Assembly (NCBI GenBank): GCA_963513935.1 | Contig: OY740765.1 | Location: forward strand, 151,305,830 to 151,369,829 | Source: Aphrophora alni | Lineage: Eukaryota; Arthropoda; Insecta; Hemiptera; Aphrophoridae | Reading direction: 5' to 3' | DNA: 64,000 nt | Shown here: positions 22,300-33,124 of the stretch, one piece after another | Layout of the letters: each line of letters opens with the position of its first letter | Numbering within the stretch: the stretch's first letter is position 1 | Program-made: the position numbers and the translations under genes | Notes under the pieces: generated by a model | Seen by the model: the letters and a program-made list of their open reading frames with translations, nothing else | Databases searched by the model: none | Told to the model about the DNA's origin: nothing

Positions 22300-24030
22300 G
22301 GCATTACATTGTCTATTTTACCAGACTGATTGCATTTCTAGTGTTAATTTCCGCTTCCACCAGTATGGATGCATCTCTATTTTCATTTCTAGACACCTTC
22401 CAGTTCCACATCCTGTTTAACCAGTTGTAACTCAAATTTCATTTATTTTTCAGTTCCATTATATGCATCTGTAGTTTTATTTAAAAGTCAAATAGTCTCG
22501 AATTCATCATTAGACGTCCCAGTCGACATTCTTGTTCAACTAAATAAATCTCTAGTTTTATCTACATGTCAACCAACTAAATGCATATTAAGTTTCATTT
22601 CTAATAACACCAGTTTCTGTATATTTCAAGTTACATTTCTAGTTCCGAATGTTACATCTACACTTTCATTTCCAGTTCTACTGGATATAGAAATTCATTA
22701 CCCGTTTCACCAAATCACGTGTATTTTGAAGTTATGTTTACAGTTCCACTAGTTCCTGTGCATTTCCGTCACGTTTCCTGTTTCGTCTCTAGTGGCACCA
22801 GATCCTGTGCATTCCATATTACATTTCCAGTTCTAAACCTTATATCTCCAGTTTCATGTCCAGTATCACAAGTATCTCGTATTTCAAGTTACATCTTTAG
22901 TGCTACCAGTTCCTGTGCAATTTAAGTGCCACTAGTTCCTGTCCATCTCAAGTTAGAATACCAGTTCCTGAGTATTTATAATTTCAAAGTTGCATTTCAA
23001 GTTTCATTAGAGTTTCGCCAGTTCCCGTGCTTCACGAGTATTATCTTTAGATGCCTTTGCTTCTCTAGTTGCTTCTCTGGTTCGAGCAGGTACATTCTCT
23101 AACTCAACCAACTTACGGTTGGACTATTTACAACTCCAGTTCCAATATACTTTGAGTTTCATCTTTAGGTCTCCTATCGCATATCTACATCTACCATTAC
23201 ATCTATAGTTTCATCTCCAGTTCCAGTGTCTTTAGTTTCATCTTTAGGTCTACTATCGCATATCTACATCTACCATTACATCTATAGTTTCATCTCCAGT
23301 TCCAGTGTCTTTAGTTTCATCTTTAGGTCTCCTATCGCATATCTACATCTACAATTACATCTATAGTTTCATCTCCAGTTCCAGTGTCTTTAGTTTCATC
23401 TTTAGGTCTCCTATCGCATATCTACATCTACCATTACATCTATAGTTTCATCTCCAGTTCCAGTGTCTTTAGTTTCACCTTTAGGTCTCCTTTTGCATAT
23501 CTACCTACTCCATTACATCTCTAGTGTTTTCTCCAGTTCCAGTGCATCTTGAAATTCTAGATATATTATTGCAAATCTACCTCCACCATTACATCTCTAT
23601 TTTCATCTCCAGTTCCAGTATATTACAGTTTCATCTCAGGCCTCCAATTGCATATATATTCCACCATTTAATTTTTAGTTTCATCTACAGCTCAAATGTA
23701 TATTGAGTTTCATCTCTAGGTCCCCTATTGCAAATCTATCTGCACCATTACATCTCCAATTCCAGCGTAGCTTGAGTTTCATCTCTAAGTATCCTATTGT
23801 ATATCTACTTCAACCATTACATCTCTAGTTTCATCTTGAGTTTTATCTTTAGGTCTCCTATTGCATATTTACCTCTATCATTATATCTCTAGTTTCATTT
23901 CAGTCCCACCAGTTCTTTTGCATCTCTAGTTACATTGCTAGTTCCGAAAGTTACATCTCTAGATTCATTTATAGTTTCACCAAATTCCCATGCATCTTGC
24001 ATTTCAACTCTTGACACCAGGTTACAGCTT
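22300..24030. repeat. Degenerate pyrimidine-rich tandem array
   Basis: For about 1.7 kb the plus strand consists of diverged recurrences of phrases like 'agtttcatctctagttccac', 'cagttcctgtgcat' and 'tcaagttacatctctag', at a spacing of very roughly 50 bp. C and T dominate over G throughout. Both edges fade gradually. No frame stays open. Confidence 0.75.
23157..23490. repeat. Homogenised 79-bp core of the degenerate array
   Basis: Four nearly identical consecutive 79-bp units begin with 'tttcatctttaggtctcc' and include 'tatcgcatatctacatctac' and 'atctccagttccagtgtctt'. A fifth, more diverged unit follows. The neighbours on each side match only loosely, so this block was amplified recently inside the older array. 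Confidence 0.9.
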
Positions 24031-24465
24031 GAGTTCCACCATTTAAATATCGACTCGTGCAACTAGTCACCTTTCTATTCTTATTTACATTATACATTTC
24101 ACGAACACATGGTATTCCGATAATATAGTACCTAAACAAGTAATGAATATTGCGACTTACATTAATGTGTAAAAAAAAGTTAGCCGAAAACTATAAGATC
24201 TTAAAATATATTCCTCAAAGTATTGTGCCTGTAATATTAATGATTTTTGTTTTAAGAAATATTTTCAGTGTTGCCAACCTTATCAATTTCATTCACTATA
24301 TATTTTTTTGAACTAATATTTTTTATTTCATCTAATTACAGATTATAATGATTTCTCAAAGTGTTAACTTATAGCCTTCATTGTTTTTCGACTATTTTAA
24401 ATTACAATTTTCGTTAATATGAGTTGAGTGTAAGGAATAAAAGGATAAAAAGGACGGAGACAATC

Positions 24466-24487
24466 ATGTCGCTGCTGAGTGTAACAG
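24466..24487 (+). CDS. Candidate tiny first coding exon ending at a consensus splice donor
   Basis: ATGTCGCTGCTGAGTGTAACAG reads M-S-L-L-S-V-T and leaves one base of the next codon. It is followed immediately by GTGAGTGG, a textbook 5' splice site (CAG|GTGAGT). The codons TCG-CTG-CTG are unusually GC-rich for this AT-rich stretch. No matching acceptor or downstream exon could be recognised, and no upstream acceptor is obvious, so a transcription start would have to lie close upstream. It may equally be chance. Confidence 0.2.
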
Positions 24488-24703
24488 GTGAGTGGGGAGA
24501 CATTTTGTTTTCATAGTTGTTATAGAAAATGTTAAGTCATATTATATAATAAATAAATGGTGCAAAACGTTGCACAAACTGTCTCGTTCACCTACCCCAT
24601 AAACCATAACTAAATGATTTATTTTAAGAGAAACATTGACAAGCGCCCAAAAGTCTACATTAGAATTCACCCAACACATTAATTTATATTTAACTTAAAA
24701 ATT

Positions 24704-24925
24704 TTAGTCGGGAGTAGAAACTAGGAAAAATTATAAAGATAGACTTAATCATCAGCAGTTTTTCAGTATTTCTTGGAGTTTTCTACACCACTTTGTTTTG
24801 TTTCGTAGTAGTAGAAATTCAACAAATGCTTAGTGTTCACAGTCACAGTTTTGTGGTATAGCTTAAATTTTAACTGGGCTTCAATAATTAAATATGCATT
24901 TATTAATAACGTCTATTATATTAAA
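24704..24925 (+). repeat. Dispersed repeat family E, copy 1
   Basis: Matches 26675-26910 in the same orientation: 'taatcatcagcag-ttttcag', 'caacaaatgc-agtgttca', 'tatagcttaaat' and 'aataattaaat--g-atttatt'. About 2 kb separates the copies. Confidence 0.65.
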
Positions 24926-25139
24926 ACATTACGATAGCCGCAGTTTAAAGCCGAGTCCCATGCTATTCGCTAATGTAATCAAATGTTTGGGTTTTTGAAG
25001 AAAATTACAGTTCTTCATAAGATTAGCGATGAATGATGGTGTACAATGGAAGTTTAGAGGGAATACAAGTTGGAGCAGCTATATGGTGACCCTAGAATAC
25101 TTGTAGACCTAAAAAAAAAAAGTTACTAGACAATGTTTT

Positions 25140-25280
25140 AAGGAAAACCAAATGGAAGAAAACTGAGAGGATCGCACAGGACAAGATGGGTGGACGTGAG
25201 GAGTATGGGGATCCGGAGGTGGTGAAGAATTGCTGACAACAGAGGAGGGCGAAGCGTGGTTGTTAAGGTGACCAGGTTCC
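25140..25280 (+). pseudogene. Non-LTR retrotransposon ORF2 C-terminal scrap (RTE-like)
   Basis: The frame starting near 25143 reads RKPNGRKLRGSHRTRWVDV, then an IRRW segment and a stop. This resembles the G-R-R-x-R-G-R-P-R-x-R-W-x-D-x-V motif at the end of RTE/BovB-type reverse transcriptases. Only about 40 codons are recognisable. It is a 5'-truncated, inactive relic. The assignment rests on one motif. Confidence 0.45.
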
Positions 25281-25754
25281 TACGTACCGTAGCGCAGAGG
25301 ATGGTGATGCTTAAGATGCATGTCGAGTATTCAGTTCACTATGAGGAGTTTAGAAGGTATTCGATACAGGAGTGAATCAAAATTCAAATAAGACACTTAA
25401 TATTTTTAGGGAAGTAAGATGAAAAATAAATAACAACAACAAAATAAAATAATGTATGGATCACACAACTGGATCCGTGTAAAGTAAGAATCCTTCATTG
25501 TGTTATTAGAGAAAGGCTAACATGTAAATGAATAAAGTCTTGGTGATTATAAATGAAGTATATTGTTATTTATCAAAGGCTGATAATAAATCCCGTTTCA
25601 TAATAGATACCGGCTTGCTGCCATCTCTTTTAGAAGTTTTCAGAACGAACTGACACAATAACATTGTCATTTCTTCTTAATTTCATTGTTTACAGTTTAA
25701 AACAAAGGATTAGAGGTAGCTGTCAAGTAGTTTATTTTTATTGTTGTTATAAGT

Positions 25755-25955
25755 CGAAAACTCTCGCAGGAAAAAATACAACATAAATAAGAGACTCTTA
25801 GCAGTCGAATACTGTAATAGTTTTAATGTCAGAATAGTACACGAGTCGGTTAGGAAAGACATGATAAGAAAGAAAGACAAAAAAGAGGGATTTAATTCAA
25901 GATTACGTGAAGAAAGGTGTAGATCCAGCTAGTATACTTCGGGTTGCTACACCTT
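25755..25955 (+). repeat. SINE-like family C, copy 1
   Basis: Matches the family consensus: 'gactcttagc...gaatactgtaat', 'gataagaaagaaagac', 'gagggatttaattcaagatt' and 'aggtgtagatccagctag', ending '...cttcgggttgctacacc'. Confidence 0.65.
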
Positions 25956-25959
25956 CAAA

Positions 25960-26670
25960 TAAATACAAATGAAGTACCTGAATAAATGCATGCATTAGAA
26001 ATACTCAGAATTCACGCGCTCGGCTTTTTAACGTTCTGTATAAAATCTGCATCATTTGACATTAGTCAATTTTATCTTTTCTGATTTCTTTTGAAATTTT
26101 ATTTCCATTGATATACGTTTCTTACATTTTTGTTCACACGTCCTTTGCAATTTTTTGTTGAAATTATAAGAATTTCTTTGAAATCGGTACACGTATAGGT
26201 TTATATCTAACATATTACATTTTATCGGTTATTATCGATAAATAACATTGTTGATTCTGTCTTCTACAAATCGACACCAATTTCAACTTTCTATCTCTTC
26301 ACAATCCAAAGTTATACTGCCCAATAGTAGATACCTCCATAAACCCTCTACCCAATAAATTTAAAAACATTTAAATTTATAGTAAACAAAATAAAAAATA
26401 TAAGCATGACAAATCTTGGCAATATTTGGTTACTAGAATTTTTGTACAGACCTCCCTACCTATATAGGACGAATTTAAAGACGTATTTACCAAATTACCG
26501 CTCAAAAAGTGTCCAAATTAATCCATTGAAGGAGATCGGGTCACATTTCATAGTCAGCGTTTTTATGAGGATAATCGCAATACTACAATGTCTGCATTAG
26601 AAGTTCCTTAATAGGCTACATTGAGTTGTATTTCGTTAAAAATATACAGTCGCCATTAATAGAAGGCGCC
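25960..26670. other. AT-rich spacer
   Basis: No recognised feature. The 64-codon ORF at 26406-26600 is unsupported. Confidence 0.4.
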
Positions 26671-26674
26671 ATTT

Positions 26675-26910
26675 AAAACTAGGACAAATTATTAAGTCTG
26701 ATTTAATCATCAGCAGCTTTTCAGTATTTATTGGCGTTCTTTTATATCACTTTGTTTTTTTTCGTATTAAATAAAAGAAATCCAACAAATGCAGAGTGTT
26801 CATTAAACTAATTACAAATAGAGCTCGACCAAACAGTCAGAGTTTTATGGTATAGCTTAAATATAATTAAACTCCAATAATTAAATTTGTATTTATTAAA
26901 ATGACCATAG
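26675..26910 (+). repeat. Dispersed repeat family E, copy 2
   Basis: Direct-orientation partner of 24704-24925, moderately diverged and with small indels. The pair brackets a retrotransposon scrap and a family C copy but shows no LTR-like ends. Confidence 0.65.
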
Positions 26911-26914
26911 ATGT

Positions 26915-27475
26915 CTTTAGATGGGTGATGAGTCATTATTTTGAAAAGTAATTTGACGATTAATATTGTATTCGTGTGAATGAACATGTACAATAAAGTT
27001 TTATAACTTTACTTGTGTATTTGTTTCTGTAAGCTGTTCAAAAAGTTAATTTATGTTCTGATTTATTTGTATTTGTAAAGTGACAGCAATTTTATTTAAG
27101 TTTGATTTATAATTATATATATTCACTTCATTATTTTTATTTTTTATTATTTAATTATAGTAAATTGTATTTTATTTCTTTATTATATATTTTTAATTCA
27201 CACTTTTGGTAACGCTAAGTTATTTCATTGTGTACCTTTGTTCTTTCCTCTTCCTCCAATATGTAATTCTTATGAAGGTGGCAATTTTCTTTTCTTCGTA
27301 CACTCTTAAGACCTCTTTTGTCGGTAATTTCTCTTGGAACCTTAGTTTTTCAGTTTTCAGATTGTTTCGCATTTTATATCTAGGATTCTTTGATCTTGGA
27401 ATTTTAGTTCTTTTATATCTTCTATACTATTATCAAATGGTGAATTGGGTTCGAACGAAGGGTCGCCTCGCTCTA
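26915..27475. other. AT-rich spacer
   Basis: Very AT-rich. An unrecognised 95-codon ORF (27206-27493) runs into the left end of the Harbinger element and is probably incidental. Confidence 0.4.
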
Positions 27476-27783
27476 AAAGTGGGTACACACTAGGCGACCG
27501 CATGCGACCCCGCACGCGAGCGAACGCTTACGTTAACTCAGTTTGTACGTCAAGAAGAAGGCGAACGAACGCTTCCGAACGCATTCGTTTGCTGCGCTTG
27601 GGTTCGCTCGGTACATGAAAAAAAATGCGGACCTCATAAGCTCAGCTTGGAAGTACGTCAGGAATAACGTTTTTGTTGTTTTGCAAGTAACATGGAGTGG
27701 TGTAGCTCTGATGCTTTAAACCAATAGAGTTATATAAACTATACAAGTGTTTGTAGAACTCTGTTCATAATGATTATAAAAAT

Positions 27784-27930
27784 AAAATTAAGAATTTCGC
27801 TTGGGGCAAAACTAGTGACGAAATGAAGTGTGACTCAAACGAGACGAAAAAGAAAATGGAATCCCTATTGGGTTCGTTCAGACGTGAACGTCAAAAACAA
27901 GACAACTATGAAAACAGGCTCTGGACCTGA
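27784..27930 (+). pseudogene. MADF-type accessory protein fragment of the Harbinger element
   Basis: The frame ending at the stop 27928-27930 reads AWGKTSDEMKC, then KKKMESLLGSFRRERQKQ. This matches the W-x-x-I-A-x-x-(L/M)...K-K-(K/W)-x-x-L-R-x-x-(F/Y)-R-R-E-x-x-K pattern of MADF (Myb/SANT-like) domains. In PIF/Harbinger elements such a protein helps the transposase enter the nucleus and bind the ends (established for the superfamily). Only the second half of the domain is readable. Confidence 0.6.
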
Positions 27931-28389
27931 TTTAATATATAAATTCGACATTGTTTGCTTTTAAAGATATGCCTTTTTTTCGTTGGATAAATTTGCACCA
28001 AGGATAAGAAAAAACACTGAAAGCCGATTGATTATTTTTATTTATTCCCGCTGTAAAAGTATAATAATGGAAATACAAACATCTATTGTTACAGTTTGTT
28101 ATGTAAATGTAATTGTTCATTACAGTTTTATTTTATGCTTATGTATTTTGACCTCTTACACTACCTTCTCGAATAAAATATTTAGCAAATTCATTTCTTA
28201 TTGCTTCACAACAGGCAGGACTTTTTCGTCCTATCCTGTGTAGGCCCTATTGGACGAAGAGACTGTACATTATTCTTTTATATTTCATGTCGCCAAGTTC
28301 CAAAAAATACTGCCCCCCCTCGTTATCCTCATCGAATGTACCATGAAGAGTGTAAATATTTCTAGAAAGTTTACTTTTTTTTTTTCAAA

Positions 28390-28690
28390 AAATTATGCAA
28401 TTAAACACATGTTAAAACCACCGTTGTAACTTTTCTGGTGATAACAACATCACTTTCCTTAAAACTCTGAAACTTCAGACATAATCCCGAAAACATTTTC
28501 ATGATGCGTCGGGAACAGTCTATAATTGAAAACTCGTTTTTTGATGTTTTTTTGGTCCCATTGGATAAGCCTTCATGACATTGCATTCAAGAGCAAAAGC
28601 ATCATCAGCAACAAATACAAAGGAAACTTTCATTTTCTTACTACCAAGAACCTCTTCACAAGGCAAATTTAATTATTTGTTTTGTTGTTT
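28390..28690 (-). pseudogene. PIF/Harbinger DDE transposase C-terminal fragment
   Basis: One minus-strand frame near 28680-28540 reads SFVFVADDAFAL then NVMKAYP. After a frameshift, a second (28586 down to 28401) reads FSIIDCSRRIMKMFSGL then KVTTVVLTCV. These align by eye with the Harbinger pattern (V-x-D-D-A-F-P-L ... M-K-P-Y-P ... F-N-Y-R-L-S-R-A-R-x-x-V-E-N-x-F-G ... C-x-L-H-N). The catalytic Glu of the V-E-N motif is Lys here, so the enzyme is dead independently of the frameshift. The N-terminal half of the catalytic domain is not readable. Confidence 0.7.
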
Positions 28691-28929
28691 TTTGCATTAT
28701 CAATGATTAAGTCATCTTCTGACGCCATGTTGATACTGTAGTAGATATAAAAATATTTGTCAATTTTGTCCCTCTAGTGTCTAGTCTACAGCATAAACCC
28801 GTGAACATGAAAAGAATGACAAAGAACGCATTCCTTCGTTGTAATGTGGACAGCAAGTCATTTTTTAACGAACGCCACACATATTCTGCCTCGTGGGTTC
28901 GTTTCCGTTCGCCTAGTGTGTACACTAAC

Positions 28930-29815
28930 GCACGCGTTATCACACACAGGCGCGCAGAGTATTAGAACTGGCCGGTACTTACCGTGGGTCTCCCCCCCCT
29001 GAGTTACCTACTGAGTTTCACTTGATCAAACTTATTTATTAAATTTGATACTTTAAAATAAAATCTATAATATATTTTTATTAATTAATCATTTTGATAG
29101 GATTTATTTATAATGATTTATAATACTATACTAAAGTTTGAGTTAAATTAAAACGTAATTATGGAATTCAATAATTATTAATAGAGTCCAAAATCAACAA
29201 TGTTTGCTACAAAATGAATGATAGTATGGTGACTAATAAGTGTGAATAAACAAGACTATCTTATATCTTTATCGAAAAATATAGACTTTTAGATTTTAAT
29301 GAAAAAAAGAGCACAATATAATAATAATAGTATAAAACATAATTTGTATTATTTACATTTAGATAAGCTTTGTATGAATAAATTTCATTAAAACGAGAAT
29401 ATTGGGATTTACATAATTATTTTTTTGTAAATTTAACATTTACTCAACTAAGCAACAGAGATTAATGTTGAAAACAGCAAAACTTTCCTACTAAGATTGA
29501 AAATGTTTCAAATATTTAAAAAATGCAAAATCATATATTTCTATTTATATAAATAGTGATAAAGATTTAGTACTATGTAGTAAAGTTTGCAAAATCAATA
29601 GAACTAGATTAATATACTACAAGGTACAGTACTAAATTTGGGCAATAATTCAGTAAATTATACGTTGTTTGGTCTCATTTTTCTTGTAAATTATGTGTAG
29701 AAAAAAAAATTATAGAGTTTATTTTTAAATGTGAAATAAAATAAATCAAAGTTTTATAAAGTGAAGCCCAGTAGGTGACTCTTACGGATGGGGGTAGGTC
29801 ACCGGCCACCCTAAA
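28930..29815. other. AT-rich spacer
   Basis: No recognised gene. A short GC-richer patch with a C-run (28970-29010) follows the Harbinger element. The 69-codon minus ORF at 29675-29884 overlaps the next inverted repeat and is incidental. Confidence 0.4.
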
Positions 29816-29816
29816 G

Positions 29817-30384
29817 TCTGTATGAAGTAACCTGTCTCCTGACCCTCCAGCTACCTGGGACAGGCCCGGGCCATTCACCGGCACTCGGCGTCGCCCGCAG
29901 TTGTTTACCTAATTAGTCGCCTATAAGCTTCCCCACTAGCTTAAGTAACTTTTTTACCTAAATCATAATTTCCGAAATGTTATCAAATATTTGAAAAGTA
30001 CATAAAAAAATAAGATCAACGATACTAAACAAGGGCAAATTTGATTTGTAATTTCATTGTCATATTGTTACATAAAACCAACTTTATTATTAAAAGCTTT
30101 AAACAGACTACTTCTATATTTCTTATTCCCTCTATAATCTATTGTTTGTTTTTTATCAAATTTGCCCTTGTTTAGTATCGTTGATCTTATTTTTTTATGT
30201 ACTTCTCAAATTTTTGATAAAATTTCGGAAATTAAGATTCGGCTAAAAAAGTTACTTAAGCTAGTGGAGAAACTAAAAGGTGACTATTTAGGAAAACAGC
30301 TGTGGATGTCGCAGAGTGCAAGTGAATGACCTGGGCCTGTCCCAGGTAGTCGAAGGGTCAGGAGACAGGTTACTTCATACATAC
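29817..30384. repeat. Large inverted repeat, arms about 230 bp, spacer about 109 bp
   Basis: The left arm 29817-30045 and right arm 30155-30384 are reverse complements with scattered mismatches. Shared blocks include GTATGAAGTAACCTGTCTCC, CTACCTGGGACAGGCCC and CTAGCTTAAGTAACTTTTTT. The most conserved block, ATCAACGATACTAAACAAGG, lies next to the spacer. It looks like a foldback or MITE-type element. No coding capacity and no certain target duplication. Confidence 0.85.
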
Positions 30385-30389
30385 TATAA

Positions 30390-30845
30390 TACTTTGTGCT
30401 TGTATGAGTGAAGTGACCCTTCGTTCAGCCGCATTCTCAGTTTGACGCTAGTATAATGTATTGTTAATAAGTTTTGGTTTATTTGTGCTTGAAAAAGTTG
30501 AAAACCTCTTTATTAAGTCTGTTTTCATTCCTTCTTTTAATGTGTCAGTAAAAACAAGTTCTCCTTTTATTTTATTTTTTTTTTTCTAGTACGTTTTGTT
30601 CGAGATTAGTTTTCTTTCATTATTTTGGAAGATTGGAAAAACAATTTTTTTGTGATTTTTCATTAGTTCATTTCTAATTGTCCTCTTACTATGTTTGTTA
30701 AGTCTCGGTTACAGTCATTTAAATTTATTAATTTATTGTATAAATTTGTACTAGGCTACATTGTGTTAGGTGTACTGTTGGGGTCGGGTGGCAGAAAGGA
30801 CTTGACAGTCCTAAGCTGGCCCTCCCCTACAATAACTACGTCCAT
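30390..30845. other. AT-rich spacer
   Basis: No gene recognised. The 108-codon ORF at 30691-31017 is mostly translation of the following CT microsatellite. Confidence 0.4.
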
Positions 30846-30848
30846 TCA

Positions 30849-30992
<144 letters not shown>

Positions 30993-31019
30993 CCCCCTCT
31001 TTCTCTATATGAAATAAAT

Positions 31020-31505
31020 TTTCTTTAAACTGTCCATGATTAGGTCATGACAAGGCTAAGTAAAAATGTCAATATCTATCAACAAATAAGTATTTTTAAA
31101 AAGTATAGTTTTTTTTTTTTTACAGCAAAGTATCAAGAATAAATCAGATCTCCCGTAGGTTGGTATTGCGACACAAAGTACCAACTGTGAAAAGTAATAA
31201 ATCACTAGTCTAACAGAAATATTTAATTTTGTTGTGTCAGTAGAGTATATATAAACATTTTTATTAAACTCTTATTTTTTTAACTTTCTCACATATAAAA
31301 AAAAATTACGTTATGAGTCAAGAAATCAATAAATATTTTATTTTTTGCAGAAAAGCCTATCGAGTCTAAAAAGTGTTTCTTGGATAATGTCTATTGTTTG
31401 CGAAGAGTAGAGATATTATGTTTTATTTTGCTAAGTTAAGTTGGCATATTTGAGCTGTGTCGATTTTACATTTCGATAAATGAAAATGTGTTATATCATT
31501 CTTAT
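31020..31505. other. AT-rich spacer
   Basis: Nothing recognised. Confidence 0.4.
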
Positions 31506-31509
31506 TATT

Positions 31510-31725
31510 TAAAGGCGAAAATCTCACAGTCATCATCGCCTTATAATAAAAAGGAAGACCGCTAGCTCTCAAATAGTCCAGTAGCGTCAGGGTGGGGAGA
31601 ACAAAAAAGTTGAGCGAGACACCTGATAAGAAAGATGAAAGAGAGGGATTTAACCCAAGACTACGTGGAACAAGGTGTAGATCCAGCTAGGTCCTTCGGG
31701 ATTGCCACGACTGTACACACGATAT
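31510..31725 (+). repeat. SINE-like family C, copy 2 (best plus-strand copy)
   Basis: Left end: 'tttaaaggcgaaaatctcac', 'agtcatcatcgccttataat'. Middle: 'agtagcgtcagggtgggga', 'cctgataagaaagatgaaag', 'gagggatttaacccaagact'. Right: 'caaggtgtagatccagctag', 'ccttcgggattgccac'. No reliable pol III A/B boxes are seen, so 'SINE-like' describes size and dispersion only. Confidence 0.7.
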
Positions 31726-32009
31726 AGAGACCCTGAGGGTAGAATTTGTTAGTAGATGCCGTGAGACAAAAACACAAAATTCCGATCATCTCAAATTGGG
31801 CGTTCTGGTAAATTTTAATAAAATGTAGCCTATTCCCCACAAATGCTGGTGCGTGAGTTATTGGTTAAAATTAGAAATGAACCATGAGCATCATAGTAAA
31901 CGTTTTAATTTCTTAAGATCGGTGTAGACGGTTTTGATGAAATTTTAATGAATTGTAAAAGTTTAAACCAAAGTGTCAAACCGCAAGGAAAAATAGAGCT
32001 CTTGAATAA

Positions 32010-32309
32010 TTAGTAGAGTATCAAAATTACAATACAAGCATTGGTCCTGACCGGTACTTCTTGTTTTGACCGTAAGTGACTACATTTTAGCAACGCTTTT
32101 TTTTTTTTAAACCAATTTTGAAAAGCCTTTGAGGGTCTTGTGTCAACACATTGCAAAAATGTTGACCATGATTGATATTTGGTTTTTAGCATGGTTTTGT
32201 GAAAAATATGATTGAATCCTTGTGGAGCACAGTGTTTCCACCACATAATCCACTTCCTGTCAGCTGCCTCCATGATATTCTTCTTTTCTTGATATTTAGG
32301 TGGTTTCAT
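32010..32309 (-). pseudogene. Unrecognised 99-codon ORF, possible transposase tail
   Basis: The minus-strand ORF has more balanced composition than its neighbours. It contains the phrase PSKAFQNWFKKKKALLKC, faintly like the A-F-x-x-C-F-x-x-W-x-x-R-x-x-K-C tail of mariner-type transposases. Nothing else supports that: no terminal repeats are seen and the N-terminal half is unfamiliar. It may be noise. Confidence 0.2.
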
Positions 32310-32663
32310 CTCAGCGATTGTCTAGCAGAATACTATCCTGTGGCTTTCTGAGGGAATGCACAATCCAGTGCTATTTTCTTCTGTTTATCTGCTGATCTAT
32401 TGTCTGCTTATTTATGATCATGCAGAGACTTTCATTGGAAATTACTTTTGGGCATCACACTCCCATGATATTTCGTAGACATTTATTTATGAAGATTTGG
32501 AGTTTACATGTAGGCCTAATCTTGGTGGTAACTAACCAGGTTTCGCACTCTTATAATATGGACTTGACGTTGTTTCTTTCATTAATATGAAAAACGTAAA
32601 ACGCATACAGTAGTATATTCATTTATGAGAAAGGTAAAAAAAAACCGATGTCGATTTTTTTTA

Positions 32664-32666
<3 letters not shown>

Positions 32667-32708
<42 letters not shown>
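32667..32708. repeat. (AT)n microsatellite
   Basis: About 42 bp of uninterrupted AT. Confidence 0.95.
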
Positions 32709-32711
<3 letters not shown>

Positions 32712-32949
32712 TTAATTCTCCTAAGTCAAAAAAGTGGTTTTGGAATGATGTCTGTCTCTGTTCCACAGCCCAATTGAGTGGAAAGTTTTTAATTAAATTT
32801 GGTATGTGGATAAGAACTCAAAAGATTTCATTTTAAAACAAATGTGTTGTATATTAAGATGATGACGTAGTTTCTGAGGAGCAGATATTCTATTATAATG
32901 CCTATTTCTACGTCTTTTTAATAACGAATATATTAAAATTGTAAATAAT

Positions 32950-33120
32950 TCTTCGTCCCACTCATGCCACCCAGTGTTTATTTAAAGTGGGGCCTCCCAC
33001 GCATTAAAAAAACTAAACTGTATAGACAGAACCTTGTATTCTGTGTGGGATTTGAATTCACGACATTAGTGACGCTCTTGATCAGAAAATGACTACTTAA
33101 ACCTCGAAGTTACCAGCACA
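32950..33120 (-). repeat. Possible tRNA-related SINE fragment
   Basis: The complement strand reads 'gatcaagagcgtcac' and then 'gaattcaaatcccacac', resembling a tRNA D-arm end and a B box (GTTCRAATCC) at roughly tRNA spacing. It is followed by 'acaaggttctgtc' and an unrelated body. The A box is poor, no cloverleaf was built and no second copy is in the window. Confidence 0.3.
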
Positions 33121-33124
33121 TTTA

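Larger units (their letters stand above)
27479..28925. mobile_element. PIF/Harbinger DNA transposon, degraded
   Basis: The termini are inverted: GTACACACTAGGCGACCG at 27483 onward, and its near-complement CGTTCGCCTAGTGTGTAC at 28906-28923. Inside are the two genes typical of PIF/Harbinger elements, on opposite strands: a MADF-like DNA-binding protein fragment (plus strand) and a DDE transposase fragment (minus strand). The left subterminal region is rich in gcgaacg words. The expected 3-bp target duplication could not be read with certainty. Confidence 0.75.

Noticed and set aside
24704..26910. Family E direct repeats as LTRs of a retrotransposon
   Set aside because: The copies are diverged, have no TG...CA ends, and the interior contains a non-LTR scrap and a family C repeat rather than gag-pol.
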